Source of the DNA: Deltaproteobacteria bacterium
GTDB lineage: Bacteria > Desulfobacterota_E > Deferrimicrobia > Deferrimicrobiales > Deferrimicrobiaceae
NCBI GenBank assembly: GCA_023488945.1
Contig: JAMDBZ010000076.1
Span: 1 to 20,088, forward strand
Length of the DNA: 20,088 nt
Direction of reading: 5' to 3'
Shown: positions 1-7,172 of the stretch, piece by piece
Position numbering within the stretch: the first letter of the stretch is position 1
Layout: every line of letters starts with the position of its first letter
Notes under the pieces: model-generated
What the model saw: the letters and a program-made list of their open reading frames with translations, nothing else
What the model was told of the DNA's origin: nothing
Database searches by the model: none
Translations under genes and position numbers: made by a program

Positions 1-134
1 GTGCGTAGGTCGGCACGGCATCTCCCCCCTTGTCCCGCTGGCCTTTCATCGATTATCCCACGGCCGCGGCGGGCCCGGAGGTCCATAATTTACAATTCGC
101 GACAGACAAGGCACGATCACGGGAGATCATCGAC

Positions 135-1283
135 TTGTCCCTTTTCCTTCTGACCTTCTTCACCATCTCCGGCGGAGCGCACGCCTACGCGCTCCTCAAG
201 GCGCGGGCCGCGCTGGGCCTCGGCATCGGGGCGACGCTTGCGGCCATCCCCCTGCTGGCGGCGCTCATGTGCGCCCCGCTGATCGTCCATTTCCTCTCCC
301 GGGGCGGCCACGAGCCGGCCGCACGGGCGGTCGCCTGGGCAGGCTATCTCTGGATGGGGCTTTTGTTCTGCTTCCTCTGGACGAACCTCGCCCTCGACGC
401 CGTGAACCTGGCGGCCCGCGCGGGAAACGCCATCCTGGGCCGGGGGGCAAGGCCGGCCCTGGCCTACACCCGGCCGGTCTTCCTCGCCATGGCGGGCATC
501 GCGGTCGCCCTGGCCGGATACGGGGCCCTCGAGGCGTCCCGCATCCGGGTCGAGCGCCTCCGGGTCGCCACGGAGAAGCTTCCGCCGGGGGTCCGGCGCG
601 TCCGGATCGCCCAGATCTCGGACCTCCACCTGGGGCTGCTCGTGCGCCACCGGGCAGCGCGCGGGATCGCCCGGATCCTTGACGAGCAAGAGCCCGACAT
701 CGTCGTCTCCACCGGCGACCTGGTGGACGGGCAGATCAACCGCCTCGAGGGGCTGGCGGAGATCTTCGCGCAGATCCGCCCCCCGCTCGGGAAATACGCC
801 GTCACGGGGAACCACGAATATTACGCCGGGATCGTTCAGTCGCTCGATTTCACGAACCGCGCGGGGTTCGCGGTCCTGCGGGGGGAGGCGGCCACGCCCG
901 GGGACGTCGTGCGGATCGCCGGCGTGGACGACGAAATGGCGGACGCGTTCGGCGACGCCCGCCGCGCATCGGAAGCGGCCGCGTTGGGGAGCGCCCCGTC
1001 GCCCCTGTTCACGGTCCTCCTGAAGCACAGGCCCCGCATTGCGGAAGAGGCGCGCGGCCTCTTCGACCTCCAGCTCTCGGGGCACACGCACGGCGGGCAG
1101 ATCTTCCCCTTCCGATTCGTCGTCGGGCTTCCCTATCCGATGCTCGAAGGGGTTTTCCCGCTGGGAGGAGGCGGTCTGCTCCGCGTGAGCCGCGGGACCG
1201 GGACGTGGGGCCCGCCGATGCGGGTCCTCGCTCCCCCGGAGGTGACGATCATCGACATCGCACGGCCGCCGGGCCGTTTATAA
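135..1283 (+). CDS. membrane-anchored calcineurin-like metallophosphoesterase
   Basis: Predicted metal-dependent phosphohydrolase of the YkuE/YaeI-like (COG1408) group, tethered to the inner membrane. From the TTG at 135 the product is 382 residues. The N-terminal half holds about four hydrophobic segments (roughly residues 1-20, 28-55, 67-90 and 113-131). The C-terminal half carries the complete family signature: ISDLHLG (metal ligands D163, H165), TGD (D195), GNHE (N226, H227) and GHTHGGQ (H317, H319). The frame stays open to a TTG at 30, but that codon has no ribosome-binding site. The TTG at 135 is preceded by GGGAG at 121-125, and a CATAAT box at 84-89 would place transcription near 96. 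The protein then starts directly with its first membrane segment. Known relatives include lipid A-type pyrophosphatases; the substrate here cannot be read from sequence. The next phosphoesterase gene starts 7 bases after the stop, suggesting co-transcription. Confidence 0.85.
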   Translation: MSLFLLTFFTISGGAHAYALLKARAALGLGIGATLAAIPLLAALMCAPLIVHFLSRGGHEPAARAVAWAGYLWMGLLFCFLWTNLALDAVNLAARAGNAILGRGARPALAYTRPVFLAMAGIAVALAGYGALEASRIRVERLRVATEKLPPGVRRVRIAQISDLHLGLLVRHRAARGIARILDEQEPDIVVSTGDLVDGQINRLEGLAEIFAQIRPPLGKYAVTGNHEYYAGIVQSLDFTNRAGFAVLRGEAATPGDVVRIAGVDDEMADAFGDARRASEAAALGSAPSPLFTVLLKHRPRIAEEARGLFDLQLSGHTHGGQIFPFRFVVGLPYPMLEGVFPLGGGGLLRVSRGTGTWGPPMRVLAPPEVTIIDIARPPGRL

Positions 1284-1290
1284 TGTCCCC

Positions 1291-2140
1291 ATGGCGAAAT
1301 TCCTCTTCGTCACCGACCTCCACGGGAACCGGAAGAAGTACGAGCGGTCCCTCGACCTCGCGCGGGAGACAGGCGCCCGCCTGATCGTCAACGGCGGGGA
1401 CATGTTCCCCCACGGGCGGATGCACGAGGAGCAGGCGCGCTTCGTCCGGGAGTTTCTCGACGGGCATTTCGCGGCTTGTCAAAAAAAAAGGATCCGGTAC
1501 CTCGCCATGGCCGCCAACGACGACCTGAGGGCGCACGACGCCCTCCTCGACGAGGTCTGCGCCAGGTACCCGCTCGTCACGAACATCGCGGGGCAGCGCG
1601 TCGCCGTCGACGGGTACGACTTCATCGGGTTCAACCTCGTGACGGATTTCCCGTTCCGCCTGAAGGACCGCGCCCGGATGGATTCCCGCAATTTCGTCTT
1701 CCCCCCCCAGTTCGGGTCCGGGATCCTGTCGGTCCCGGGCGGATGGGAGGAAAAGGGACAAGTCGATCCCGGACTGGCCATCCTACGCCCGGACGCTGCC
1801 GACGATCGAGGAGGAGCTCGCCGCCCTGCCAAGGCCCGATGACCCCTCCCGCGCCGTCTACGTCATCCACGGCCCCCCCGCCGGGCTGGGGCTGGACATC
1901 GTCCGCGGCGGCTCGGCGGTGGGGTCGCCCGCGACGCTTTCGTTTCTCGAGAAGACCCAGCCGCTCCTGGCGCTCCACGGCCACATCCACGAGTCCCCCG
2001 AAGAAACCGGAGCCTGGAGGAACACCGTCGGGCGGACCGTCTGCATCCAGCCCGGCCAGTCGACGACCGGCCTCACCGTCGTCCTGGGGGACCTGCGCGC
2101 GATGACGTTCGAGCGCCGGGTCATCCCCGTCGGCTGGTAG
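1291..2140 (+). pseudogene. soluble metallophosphoesterase interrupted by a frameshift
   Basis: A second calcineurin-like phosphoesterase whose signature is split over two frames. Frame 1 from the ATG at 1291 gives FVTDLHGN (D9, H11), GGD (D37) and AAND (N76), then runs into non-homologous residues and stops at 1842. The following frame supplies YVIHGPP, LHGHIHE and a C-terminus ending at 2140. The two join naturally at the AAAAGGG run at 1751-1757: removing one base gives a continuous 282-residue protein reading GGWEEKDKSIPDWPSYAR across the joint. All expected metal-ligand motifs are then present in order. The break is therefore a recent +1 indel or a sequencing error, not ancient decay. 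An A9 run at 1481-1489 is in frame. The tail overlaps the convergent transporter gene by 20 bases. The substrate is unknown. Confidence 0.75.
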
Positions 2141-3044
2141 GAAGCCGGTTGATCCACCACACCCCGAAGAGCATCACGGCGCCGCCCGCCCCCTGCAGGA
2201 GGGTCGGCCGCTCGCCCAGGATCAGCGCCGCCAGGACGAGCGCGCTGACCGGCGCCAGGAACATGAAGGAGGTCGCCGGCCCCGAGCCGATGGCGCGGAT
2301 CCCCTCCATCCAGAGCAGGTAGGCGATCACGGTGGGAAAGACGGCAAGGTAGGCGAGGACGAGCCAGAAGGTCCCGGAAAGGGACCCCCAGGGGAGGGCC
2401 GCCAGCTTCGGGGCCGACAGCAGGAGCAGCGCCGCGCTCCCCAGGAGCATCGACCAGGCGGTCGCCGGCAGCGCGCCGACCCGCATCAGGATCGACCGGG
2501 AGAGGATGGAGTAGGCCGCCCAGAACCCCGCGGCGCACACGAGCAGGATGTCGCCCCGGATCCGCGTGCCCTGGCCGCTGGAGTGCGCGATCACCCCCCA
2601 GAAGAACAGGACCGCCCCCATCACGGCGATGACGAGCCCGGTGACGCGCCGCGCCCGCACCGGCTCCCCCAGGAACAGCATCCCGGCGGCGGCCGTGAAG
2701 ACCGGCGACAGCGTCGGGATGATCATCGCCGCGTCCGACGAGGGGGCCAGCGCAAGACCCCGGAAGAATGCCGTGTTGAACCCCGTCACGCCCACGAGCC
2801 CCAGGACGGCGACCTTTCCCCACATCGCCCGCGGGGGGACCGGCTCCGCCGACCGCCGGAACAGGACCCCCATCATCAGCAGCGCGCCGAGCCCGAACCG
2901 CAGCACCGCGCCCACCTCGGGCGGGACGTCGAAAACGATCATCTTCGACGTGACGAACGCGCTTCCCCAGAAGACCATCGTGAGGACGAGCCCCGCATAG
3001 ACGCGCGCGGGCGGGGGCCTTGCGCCGGAGCCGCCGGGATCCAT
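2121..3044 (-). CDS. EamA-family (DMT superfamily) transporter
   Basis: Inner-membrane permease of the drug/metabolite transporter superfamily. The 307-residue product has about ten hydrophobic segments arranged as two EamA repeats. The first begins with the family-typical VYAGLVLTMVFWGSAFV near residue 14 and includes the GxxxAPSSDAAMIIPTLSPVF stretch. The second begins near residue 155 and includes SGPATSFMFLAPVSALVLAALILGE. Such proteins usually export amino acids, nucleobases or other small metabolites; the substrate cannot be assigned. I chose the ATG at 3044 over a TTG at 3101 because the extra 19 residues are a Pro/Arg/Ser-rich stretch without membrane character. The gene is monocistronic: convergent with the broken phosphoesterase and separated by about 200 bases from the cytochrome operon upstream. 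Confidence 0.88.
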   Translation of the reverse strand: MDPGGSGARPPPARVYAGLVLTMVFWGSAFVTSKMIVFDVPPEVGAVLRFGLGALLMMGVLFRRSAEPVPPRAMWGKVAVLGLVGVTGFNTAFFRGLALAPSSDAAMIIPTLSPVFTAAAGMLFLGEPVRARRVTGLVIAVMGAVLFFWGVIAHSSGQGTRIRGDILLVCAAGFWAAYSILSRSILMRVGALPATAWSMLLGSAALLLLSAPKLAALPWGSLSGTFWLVLAYLAVFPTVIAYLLWMEGIRAIGSGPATSFMFLAPVSALVLAALILGERPTLLQGAGGAVMLFGVWWINRLPTSRRG

Positions 3045-3050
3045 CCCCGC

Positions 3051-3056
3051 ACTATA
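3051..3056 (-). promoter_or_regulatory. possible -10 box of the EamA transporter gene
   Basis: On the minus strand TATAGT ends six bases before the ATG at 3044, so a transcript started from it would begin at about the start codon (leaderless). No convincing -35 hexamer lies 16-18 bases upstream. In such a GC-rich stretch the AT-rich hexamer stands out, but the call is weak. Confidence 0.25.
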
Positions 3057-3105
3057 CACCGGCAGGCGCGGGGACCGCACCGCCGGCGACGGTGCGCGCA
3101 ACGGG

Positions 3106-3141
3106 TCCCCGCGCGCGCGGAGCTCCCCGCGCGCGCGGAGC
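3106..3141. repeat. 18-bp perfect tandem duplication, GC-rich
   Basis: TCCCCGCGCGCGCGGAGC occurs twice back to back (3106-3123 and 3124-3141) without mismatch. Each copy contains the self-complementary core CCGCGCGCGCGG, so it can form hairpins or alternating pur-pyr structure. It lies in the roughly 200-base spacer between the transporter gene and the end of the large cytochrome gene. I see no gene in that spacer and no classical terminator (no T-run after a stem on either strand). Confidence 0.8.
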
Positions 3142-3248
3142 GGACCTGAGAAGCGAAGAAGTCCAGAACGATCGGGAAGGCGGAGACGGCCCCCGCGCGA
3201 GACCGCCTCCGCCCGTCGGGCTATTGAGGCCAGGTCATCCCGCCGGCG

Positions 3249-5126
3249 TCACAACCAGGTTTCGCGACCGTGGCACACCGGCGTGCACGATTTCGTCCCC
3301 GCCGGGTTGTAATTCCCCGCCGGGATGCTCGTTCCCCCGCCGCCGATGGTCGCCGACGCCGGCCCTTCCATGGCGGGAGTGCTCAAGTTGTTGAAATGGG
3401 CCGCTGCGAGCGACGCCGTGTTGTGGCACGCGGTGCAGAAAACCCCCCGCCTGACGACGTGGAAGACATGGAGGGTCACGCCGCCTTCCAGCTTGCCGGA
3501 ATAGTAACTGTTGTACTGAGCCGTCCCCGCCTCATGACACAGGGTGCATTGCAGGTTCACGTCGATCGTCACGGTTTGCCAGTTCGGCGTCGCCTGCCCG
3601 CCGTGGCAACTCACGTTGGAGCAGCGAAGCTGGACGTTGTCGAACGAGGAAGCGCCGGACTTGGCGTCGTACGTGGCGCCGAACGCCACGTCGCCGGGGG
3701 GGACGCGCCCGCCCGCGCCGGGCCGCCCGTTGGCCCGGTTGTAGTGGGCCAGCGTCCCGTTGTCGAGCCCGGTGTGGCAGGTGGAGCAGGTCACCGGAGT
3801 CCCGGCACCGTTCAGGGTGATATGCGTCGTGTGCGCGCCGGCCACATTCGGGTACGAACCGACCGCCCCGTCGGGCGGATCCGCATGGCACGATGCGCAG
3901 TTCCCCGTCGTCAGCGGGGAGGCCACCGTGTGGCACACGGAGCACAGCGGCGCGGAGGAGACCGGCGAGGTCCCCGTCACCGCGTGGCAGTTCCCGCAGT
4001 CGGACGCGAACGTGGTCGTCGTGGCCTGGAAATGGGTCGCGCCCAGGAACGGGATGGAATGGTTCGGCGCGCCGGGGCCTCCGGCGTGGCAGCTCCGCGC
4101 CTGCCCGTTGGCATTCGTGAAGCTCGCCGAGAAACAACTCGGCGCGGCGGGGTTCGGGCCCGTCCCGGGCCCGTCGACCTTGTGGCAGAGTGCGCACTGC
4201 CCCGTCGGGTTCAACGGGTCGGTCGACGTCCTGTGGGTGATCGTCGCCGTGCCGATCGTCCGGACCCCCTGCCAGTCCGTCGGATGGGCTTTCGCCGCCG
4301 TGTGGCAGGAGGAGCAGGCCGTCGAAGCGGCCCCGCCGTCGAAGGAACGCGGCAGGGCGCCGTGGCACCCTTGGCAGAAGGTCAGGTCCTGCTTGGCTTG
4401 CGTCCCGTGGAAGGACGACCCGCCGACGGCCGGGTCGCGCCAGGCCGCGCCGAGCGCATGCGGGGCCGCCACCGGCCCGTGGCACAGGGTGTTGTTGAAG
4501 CAGCCGGGCGGCGTCCCGGGAGGAGCCGGGGTGGCCGGGTGGCCCGCCGGGTTGTTCGCGGAGCCGGGGAAATGGCACCGGGCGCAGACCGGCGCGTTGG
4601 CGATGTTCGTATTGATGTGCGTCGTCGCTCCGCCGCGCCAAGGTGCCGCCGGATGCGGGGCGCTCACGCCGTGGCAATCCGAGCACCGCCCCTTCGTGCC
4701 GAAGATCTTCGAGAAGTCGAGCCCGTGGCAGATCTGGCAGGCGGCGAACCCCGAAGCGCCGGGCGCCTGCTTCGCGTCGGCCCCGTGCACGGCCGGGTCC
4801 GGCCAATCCGTCACCGGCGTATTGTGGTGGCATACCGACGTCAGGCAGGAGACCCGGGAGATCCCTCCCGCGAGGTCCGCCCCGTGGCACTGGACGCAGC
4901 CGACGGAGCCGTTGGAGACGAAGTCCTGCGTCGCGGACCGGGAATGGAGCGAAGGCCCCGTCTGCGTGGTCAGCCAGCCGGGAATGGAGGTCCCCTGGGC
5001 GGTGAGGTGGCTGTTGAGGTTGCCCTGATCCGTCCCGCTCGAGCACCCGCCGAAGGCGGCAAGCGCCCCCAGCAGGAGCGATATCAGCCACGGTCGCGCG
5101 GGCCGGTCATTCCAATTCATTGCCAT
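3249..5126 (-). CDS. large multiheme c-type cytochrome, probable outer-membrane lipoprotein
   Basis: Secreted electron-transfer protein of 625 residues. I count 13 canonical CXXCH motifs (first Cys at 77, 130, 148, 181, 251, 271, 311, 377, 395, 410, 447, 527, 564). Five expanded motifs follow the Geobacter CxxxxCH style: CX4CH at 94 and 502, CX5CH at 209, CX14CH at 331 and CX3CH at 614. The N-terminus has a hydrophobic segment (about 13-27) ending in FGGC with Cys28, an imperfect but plausible lipobox. The rest is Gly/Ala/Thr/Pro-rich with little hydrophobic core, typical of extended heme wires. The start is the first of two ATGs, with GGGAGG 9 bases upstream. It is last in a unit with a pentaheme lipoprotein and a beta-barrel, so it is the candidate surface-exposed cytochrome of a trans-outer-membrane conduit. 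Whether all 18 sites carry heme is unknown. Confidence 0.92.
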   Translation of the reverse strand: MAMNWNDRPARPWLISLLLGALAAFGGCSSGTDQGNLNSHLTAQGTSIPGWLTTQTGPSLHSRSATQDFVSNGSVGCVQCHGADLAGGISRVSCLTSVCHHNTPVTDWPDPAVHGADAKQAPGASGFAACQICHGLDFSKIFGTKGRCSDCHGVSAPHPAAPWRGGATTHINTNIANAPVCARCHFPGSANNPAGHPATPAPPGTPPGCFNNTLCHGPVAAPHALGAAWRDPAVGGSSFHGTQAKQDLTFCQGCHGALPRSFDGGAASTACSSCHTAAKAHPTDWQGVRTIGTATITHRTSTDPLNPTGQCALCHKVDGPGTGPNPAAPSCFSASFTNANGQARSCHAGGPGAPNHSIPFLGATHFQATTTTFASDCGNCHAVTGTSPVSSAPLCSVCHTVASPLTTGNCASCHADPPDGAVGSYPNVAGAHTTHITLNGAGTPVTCSTCHTGLDNGTLAHYNRANGRPGAGGRVPPGDVAFGATYDAKSGASSFDNVQLRCSNVSCHGGQATPNWQTVTIDVNLQCTLCHEAGTAQYNSYYSGKLEGGVTLHVFHVVRRGVFCTACHNTASLAAAHFNNLSTPAMEGPASATIGGGGTSIPAGNYNPAGTKSCTPVCHGRETWL

Positions 5127-5147
5127 CCTTGGAATCCTCCCTCACGG

Positions 5148-5167
5148 GTCCCGGCGTTGAGCGGGAC
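5148..5167 (-). other. intercistronic stem-loop between the two cytochrome genes
   Basis: GTCCCG (5148-5153) pairs with CGGGAC (5162-5167) around an 8-base loop, in the 77-base gap between the pentaheme and the large cytochrome genes. No T-run follows, so it is not a classical terminator. It may stabilise or attenuate the messenger. Weak evidence. Confidence 0.3.
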
Positions 5168-5203
5168 GCCCTCCGGGGCGCCCCCTTCCGTCGACCCTTC
5201 CGC

Positions 5204-5677
5204 TCACTTGTGGCAAGCCCGGCACCGGGTGTCTTCCTTGTTCCCGTGGCACCGGAAACAGGACCCCGGATCGATCCGCCCGTCCAGACGGTGGGTCACG
5301 ATGTAGTCGCCGCGGTGCGGCAGCGCAAGATCGGGGCGGTCCCCCATCTTCGTGCTCGGCTTGATCTCCTCGGTCCGGGCGTGGCATGTCTGGCAGAACG
5401 ACGGGGCATGACACGAGGCGCACAGGTTCTGCCCCTGGCGCGCGTAGAGTCCGTGGATGTCGACGAAGGCCCTCGTGTGCCGAAACGAGTGGTACGGCTT
5501 GAGCGCGCCCGTCGAGACGCCCGAATGGCATTCCCGGCAGTCGACCCGCGACCAGTTCCTGAGCTCCTCGGGATGCTTCGGCGGGACGGACGGCGTCTGC
5601 GAGACGACGGAACAGCCCGCGAGCGGGACGAAAACGGTCACTGCGACGATCCATGCCAGGGCTGTGCGGCGCATCAT
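5204..5677 (-). CDS. pentaheme c-type cytochrome lipoprotein
   Basis: A 157-residue lipoprotein cytochrome. The signal sequence ends in a textbook lipobox, LAGC, with lipidated Cys22. Five CXXCH motifs follow: CRECH (47-51), CASCH (86-90), CQTCH (95-99), CFRCH (140-144) and CRACH (152-156), the last one residue from the C-terminus. Six further histidines (35, 63, 67, 75, 121, 129) could supply distal ligands, so bis-His hemes are plausible. Its start overlaps the stop of the upstream barrel gene by four bases (ATGA), with GGGAGGGG just upstream, so the two are translationally coupled. In known porin-cytochrome complexes the small cytochrome sits on the periplasmic side of the barrel and relays electrons to the outer one; that role here is inference from gene order. 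Confidence 0.9.
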   Translation of the reverse strand: MMRRTALAWIVAVTVFVPLAGCSVVSQTPSVPPKHPEELRNWSRVDCRECHSGVSTGALKPYHSFRHTRAFVDIHGLYARQGQNLCASCHAPSFCQTCHARTEEIKPSTKMGDRPDLALPHRGDYIVTHRLDGRIDPGSCFRCHGNKEDTRCRACHK

Positions 5678-6987
5678 TCGTCCCCTCCCGTGCCGGTGCC
5701 GAGATCCAGCGATGCCCGGATGATTCCCGCGGTGTCGTTCTTGAACTGCGGGCTCTGCGTGTACGTCAGGTCCCCCGAGAGCCTGAGATACGACAGGAGC
5801 CGGGCCCCCGCCGAGCCCACCGCCATGTACTCGCTCTTCCCGCCGTTGATCGCCTCCTTGAACCGGCGACCCAGCAGGTCCAGGGAAAAGCGGAACCTCC
5901 CGGGCGACCAGGAGCCGAACCCGCGGACCTCCCGGTATTCGTTCTCCTTCCGGTCCGCCGTGACCAGCGCCCCGCTCACCCCCACCACGTCCTTGTGGTC
6001 ATTGAACGCGTAGCGGATTCCCAGCTCTCCGCGCCTCGCGTCGCCGGGGTCCGCCAAGTCATGCCTGATATCCTTCGCCGCCGCCTCGAGGGTGAGGTTC
6101 CCCACCACGTTCCAGTCGACGATCGCGAAGACGACCCGCACCCGGTCGCTGTTGTCGAGCGCGGGCGCCAGGAACGCGGGGTTGAGCGCCGTCTGGAAAT
6201 AATCCTTGTACCGGTACGCCTCGTACCCCACCGAGACGTCGAGCGGCGCGGCCGGGATCACGCGGACCACGTACCGTTGGTCCGCAAGCGCCCTGGTGGA
6301 CTCGTTGTAGGTGGCGCGGCCGATGAGTTCGACCGGCCCGAACGGCCGGACCCAGAGGTCGCCCCCGATCTCCTTCCGGTCCTTCCCCTGGAACTCCCCT
6401 TTCTCGAAAAGGTAGCTCGCGCCCAGTTCCGCAAAACCGGCCCTGGCGAAGAAGACGCGGCCGCCGTAGATCGAGTCGCCCGTCCCGGTCGCCGTGATCG
6501 TCCGCTCGACGGGCACGCCGCCGAAGGCCGAGATGCCGAGGCCGGGCGCGGTCCGGACCTTGACGAACAGCCCGTCCATGATCTCGAAGGCCGCTCCCTC
6601 GGTGAGGAAGAACCGGCCCAGCCGCGCTTCGGCGTTCCCCGTGGGGTGGAGATACTGCAGGTAGGCGCTTCCCAGGTCCCCGGACCGGTTCCCGCTCCCC
6701 GAATCGTCCGCGAGGTCCTGCCGGCCCCATCCGGAGAAGTGGAACGAGACCGGGGTCCCGCCGAGGGAGCGCGCGTCGCCGGAGAGGTATTCGTAGAAGG
6801 GGGCGAACCGGTCCTTGGTCCCCCCCGCCGCCTCCCGCTCGTAATAAAGGAGGTATGTCCTGGAGGAGAGCGTCATCTCGGCAGCCGGAGCCGGAGGGGC
6901 GACAAAGGTCAGGACGAGAAGCGGCAGGGTGACGAACAGGAGGGGCAATCCGCGCCTGCGGCGGGGGCCGGTCGTCGACGAACCCAT
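5674..6987 (-). CDS. outer-membrane beta-barrel protein (putative conduit porin)
   Basis: A 437-residue secreted protein. An Arg-rich start (GPRRRRG) and a strong hydrophobic core are followed by a likely cleavage site after APAA near residue 36. The mature part alternates polar and apolar residues in many short strands with Gly/Asp/Asn turns and frequent Tyr/Phe/Arg, the pattern of a transmembrane barrel of intermediate size. It has no heme motifs. The length is close to the small porins of Geobacter porin-cytochrome complexes and much shorter than MtrB. It is the first gene of the unit, has GGGAGAG before the ATG, and is coupled to the pentaheme lipoprotein by an ATGA overlap. One oddity is the end: the expected terminal aromatic residue of a barrel is replaced by a Gly/Asp/Glu tail. 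Barrel nature is well supported; the conduit role comes from context. Confidence 0.8.
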   Translation of the reverse strand: MGSSTTGPRRRRGLPLLFVTLPLLVLTFVAPPAPAAEMTLSSRTYLLYYEREAAGGTKDRFAPFYEYLSGDARSLGGTPVSFHFSGWGRQDLADDSGSGNRSGDLGSAYLQYLHPTGNAEARLGRFFLTEGAAFEIMDGLFVKVRTAPGLGISAFGGVPVERTITATGTGDSIYGGRVFFARAGFAELGASYLFEKGEFQGKDRKEIGGDLWVRPFGPVELIGRATYNESTRALADQRYVVRVIPAAPLDVSVGYEAYRYKDYFQTALNPAFLAPALDNSDRVRVVFAIVDWNVVGNLTLEAAAKDIRHDLADPGDARRGELGIRYAFNDHKDVVGVSGALVTADRKENEYREVRGFGSWSPGRFRFSLDLLGRRFKEAINGGKSEYMAVGSAGARLLSYLRLSGDLTYTQSPQFKNDTAGIIRASLDLGTGTGGDE

Positions 6988-7013
6988 CGGCTCTCTCCCG
7001 GGATAAGTTTTAT

Positions 7014-7029
7014 TGCATAAATTGTGTCA
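7014..7029 (-). promoter_or_regulatory. possible promoter of the barrel-cytochrome unit
   Basis: On the minus strand TGACAC-N5-ATGCA resembles a sigma-54 -24/-12 element (consensus TGGCAC-N5-TTGCA) with two mismatches, one in the normally invariant GG. Transcription would start near 7004, just upstream of the GGGAGAG ribosome-binding site. GTGACA could instead be read as a sigma-70 -35 box, but no good -10 lies downstream. The surrounding 7003-7030 stretch is markedly AT-rich. Low confidence. Confidence 0.2.
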
Positions 7030-7105
7030 CGGCTTTCGCTCGAACACCACCAATTGTCGATAAAAAATACCGTTCTCTCTTGCTGAATTTTAGACGGCCC
7101 GCCCC

Positions 7106-7144
7106 TTCCGGCAGGCCGGAAAACCGCGGATTCCGGCCCCGGAT
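7106..7144. promoter_or_regulatory. paired TTCCGG dyads, candidate operator sites
   Basis: TTCCGGCAGGCCGGAA (7106-7121) is a perfect 7-bp inverted repeat around AG. A related dyad, TCCGG-CC-CCGGA, lies at 7132-7143, preceded by another T to give TTCCGG. They sit between the divergent start regions and just upstream of the TAAAAT box at 7150-7155. Neither is followed by a T-run, so regulator binding is a better reading than termination. No known regulator consensus is recognised. Confidence 0.4.
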
Positions 7145-7149
7145 CTCTG

Positions 7150-7155
7150 TAAAAT
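7150..7155 (+). promoter_or_regulatory. possible -10 box for the DsbC-like gene
   Basis: TAAAAT matches the -10 consensus at five of six positions. No -35 is recognisable 16-18 bases upstream; the TTCCGG dyads occupy that region, which would suit an activator-dependent promoter. Transcription would begin near 7162 and give a leader of about 195 bases containing the whole inverted-repeat element. An alternative pair is TTGAAC at 7164-7169 with an AT-rich box near 7186, but this would start inside the element. Confidence 0.35.
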
Positions 7156-7172
7156 GAAAAGGATTGAACTTT

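Noticed and set aside
1279..1291. TATAAT at 1279-1284, seven bases before the ATG of the second phosphoesterase, as a leaderless promoter
   Set aside because: It overlaps the stop codon of the upstream gene. The only -35-like hexamer (TCGACA at 1252-1257) is 21 bases away. Read-through from the first gene is simpler.
3270..5306. Long open frames on the plus strand opposite the cytochrome genes (up to 678 codons)
   Set aside because: They mirror the minus-strand codon pattern: every CXXCH codon set gives Trp/Gln/His-rich repeats on the other strand. The translations are Arg/Gly/Pro-rich with no domain, and the minus-strand proteins are unambiguous.
7106..7121. The TTCCGGC dyad as a transcription terminator
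   Set aside because: The stem has a very small loop and no T-run on either strand, and it lies between divergent genes where no transcript needs to end.
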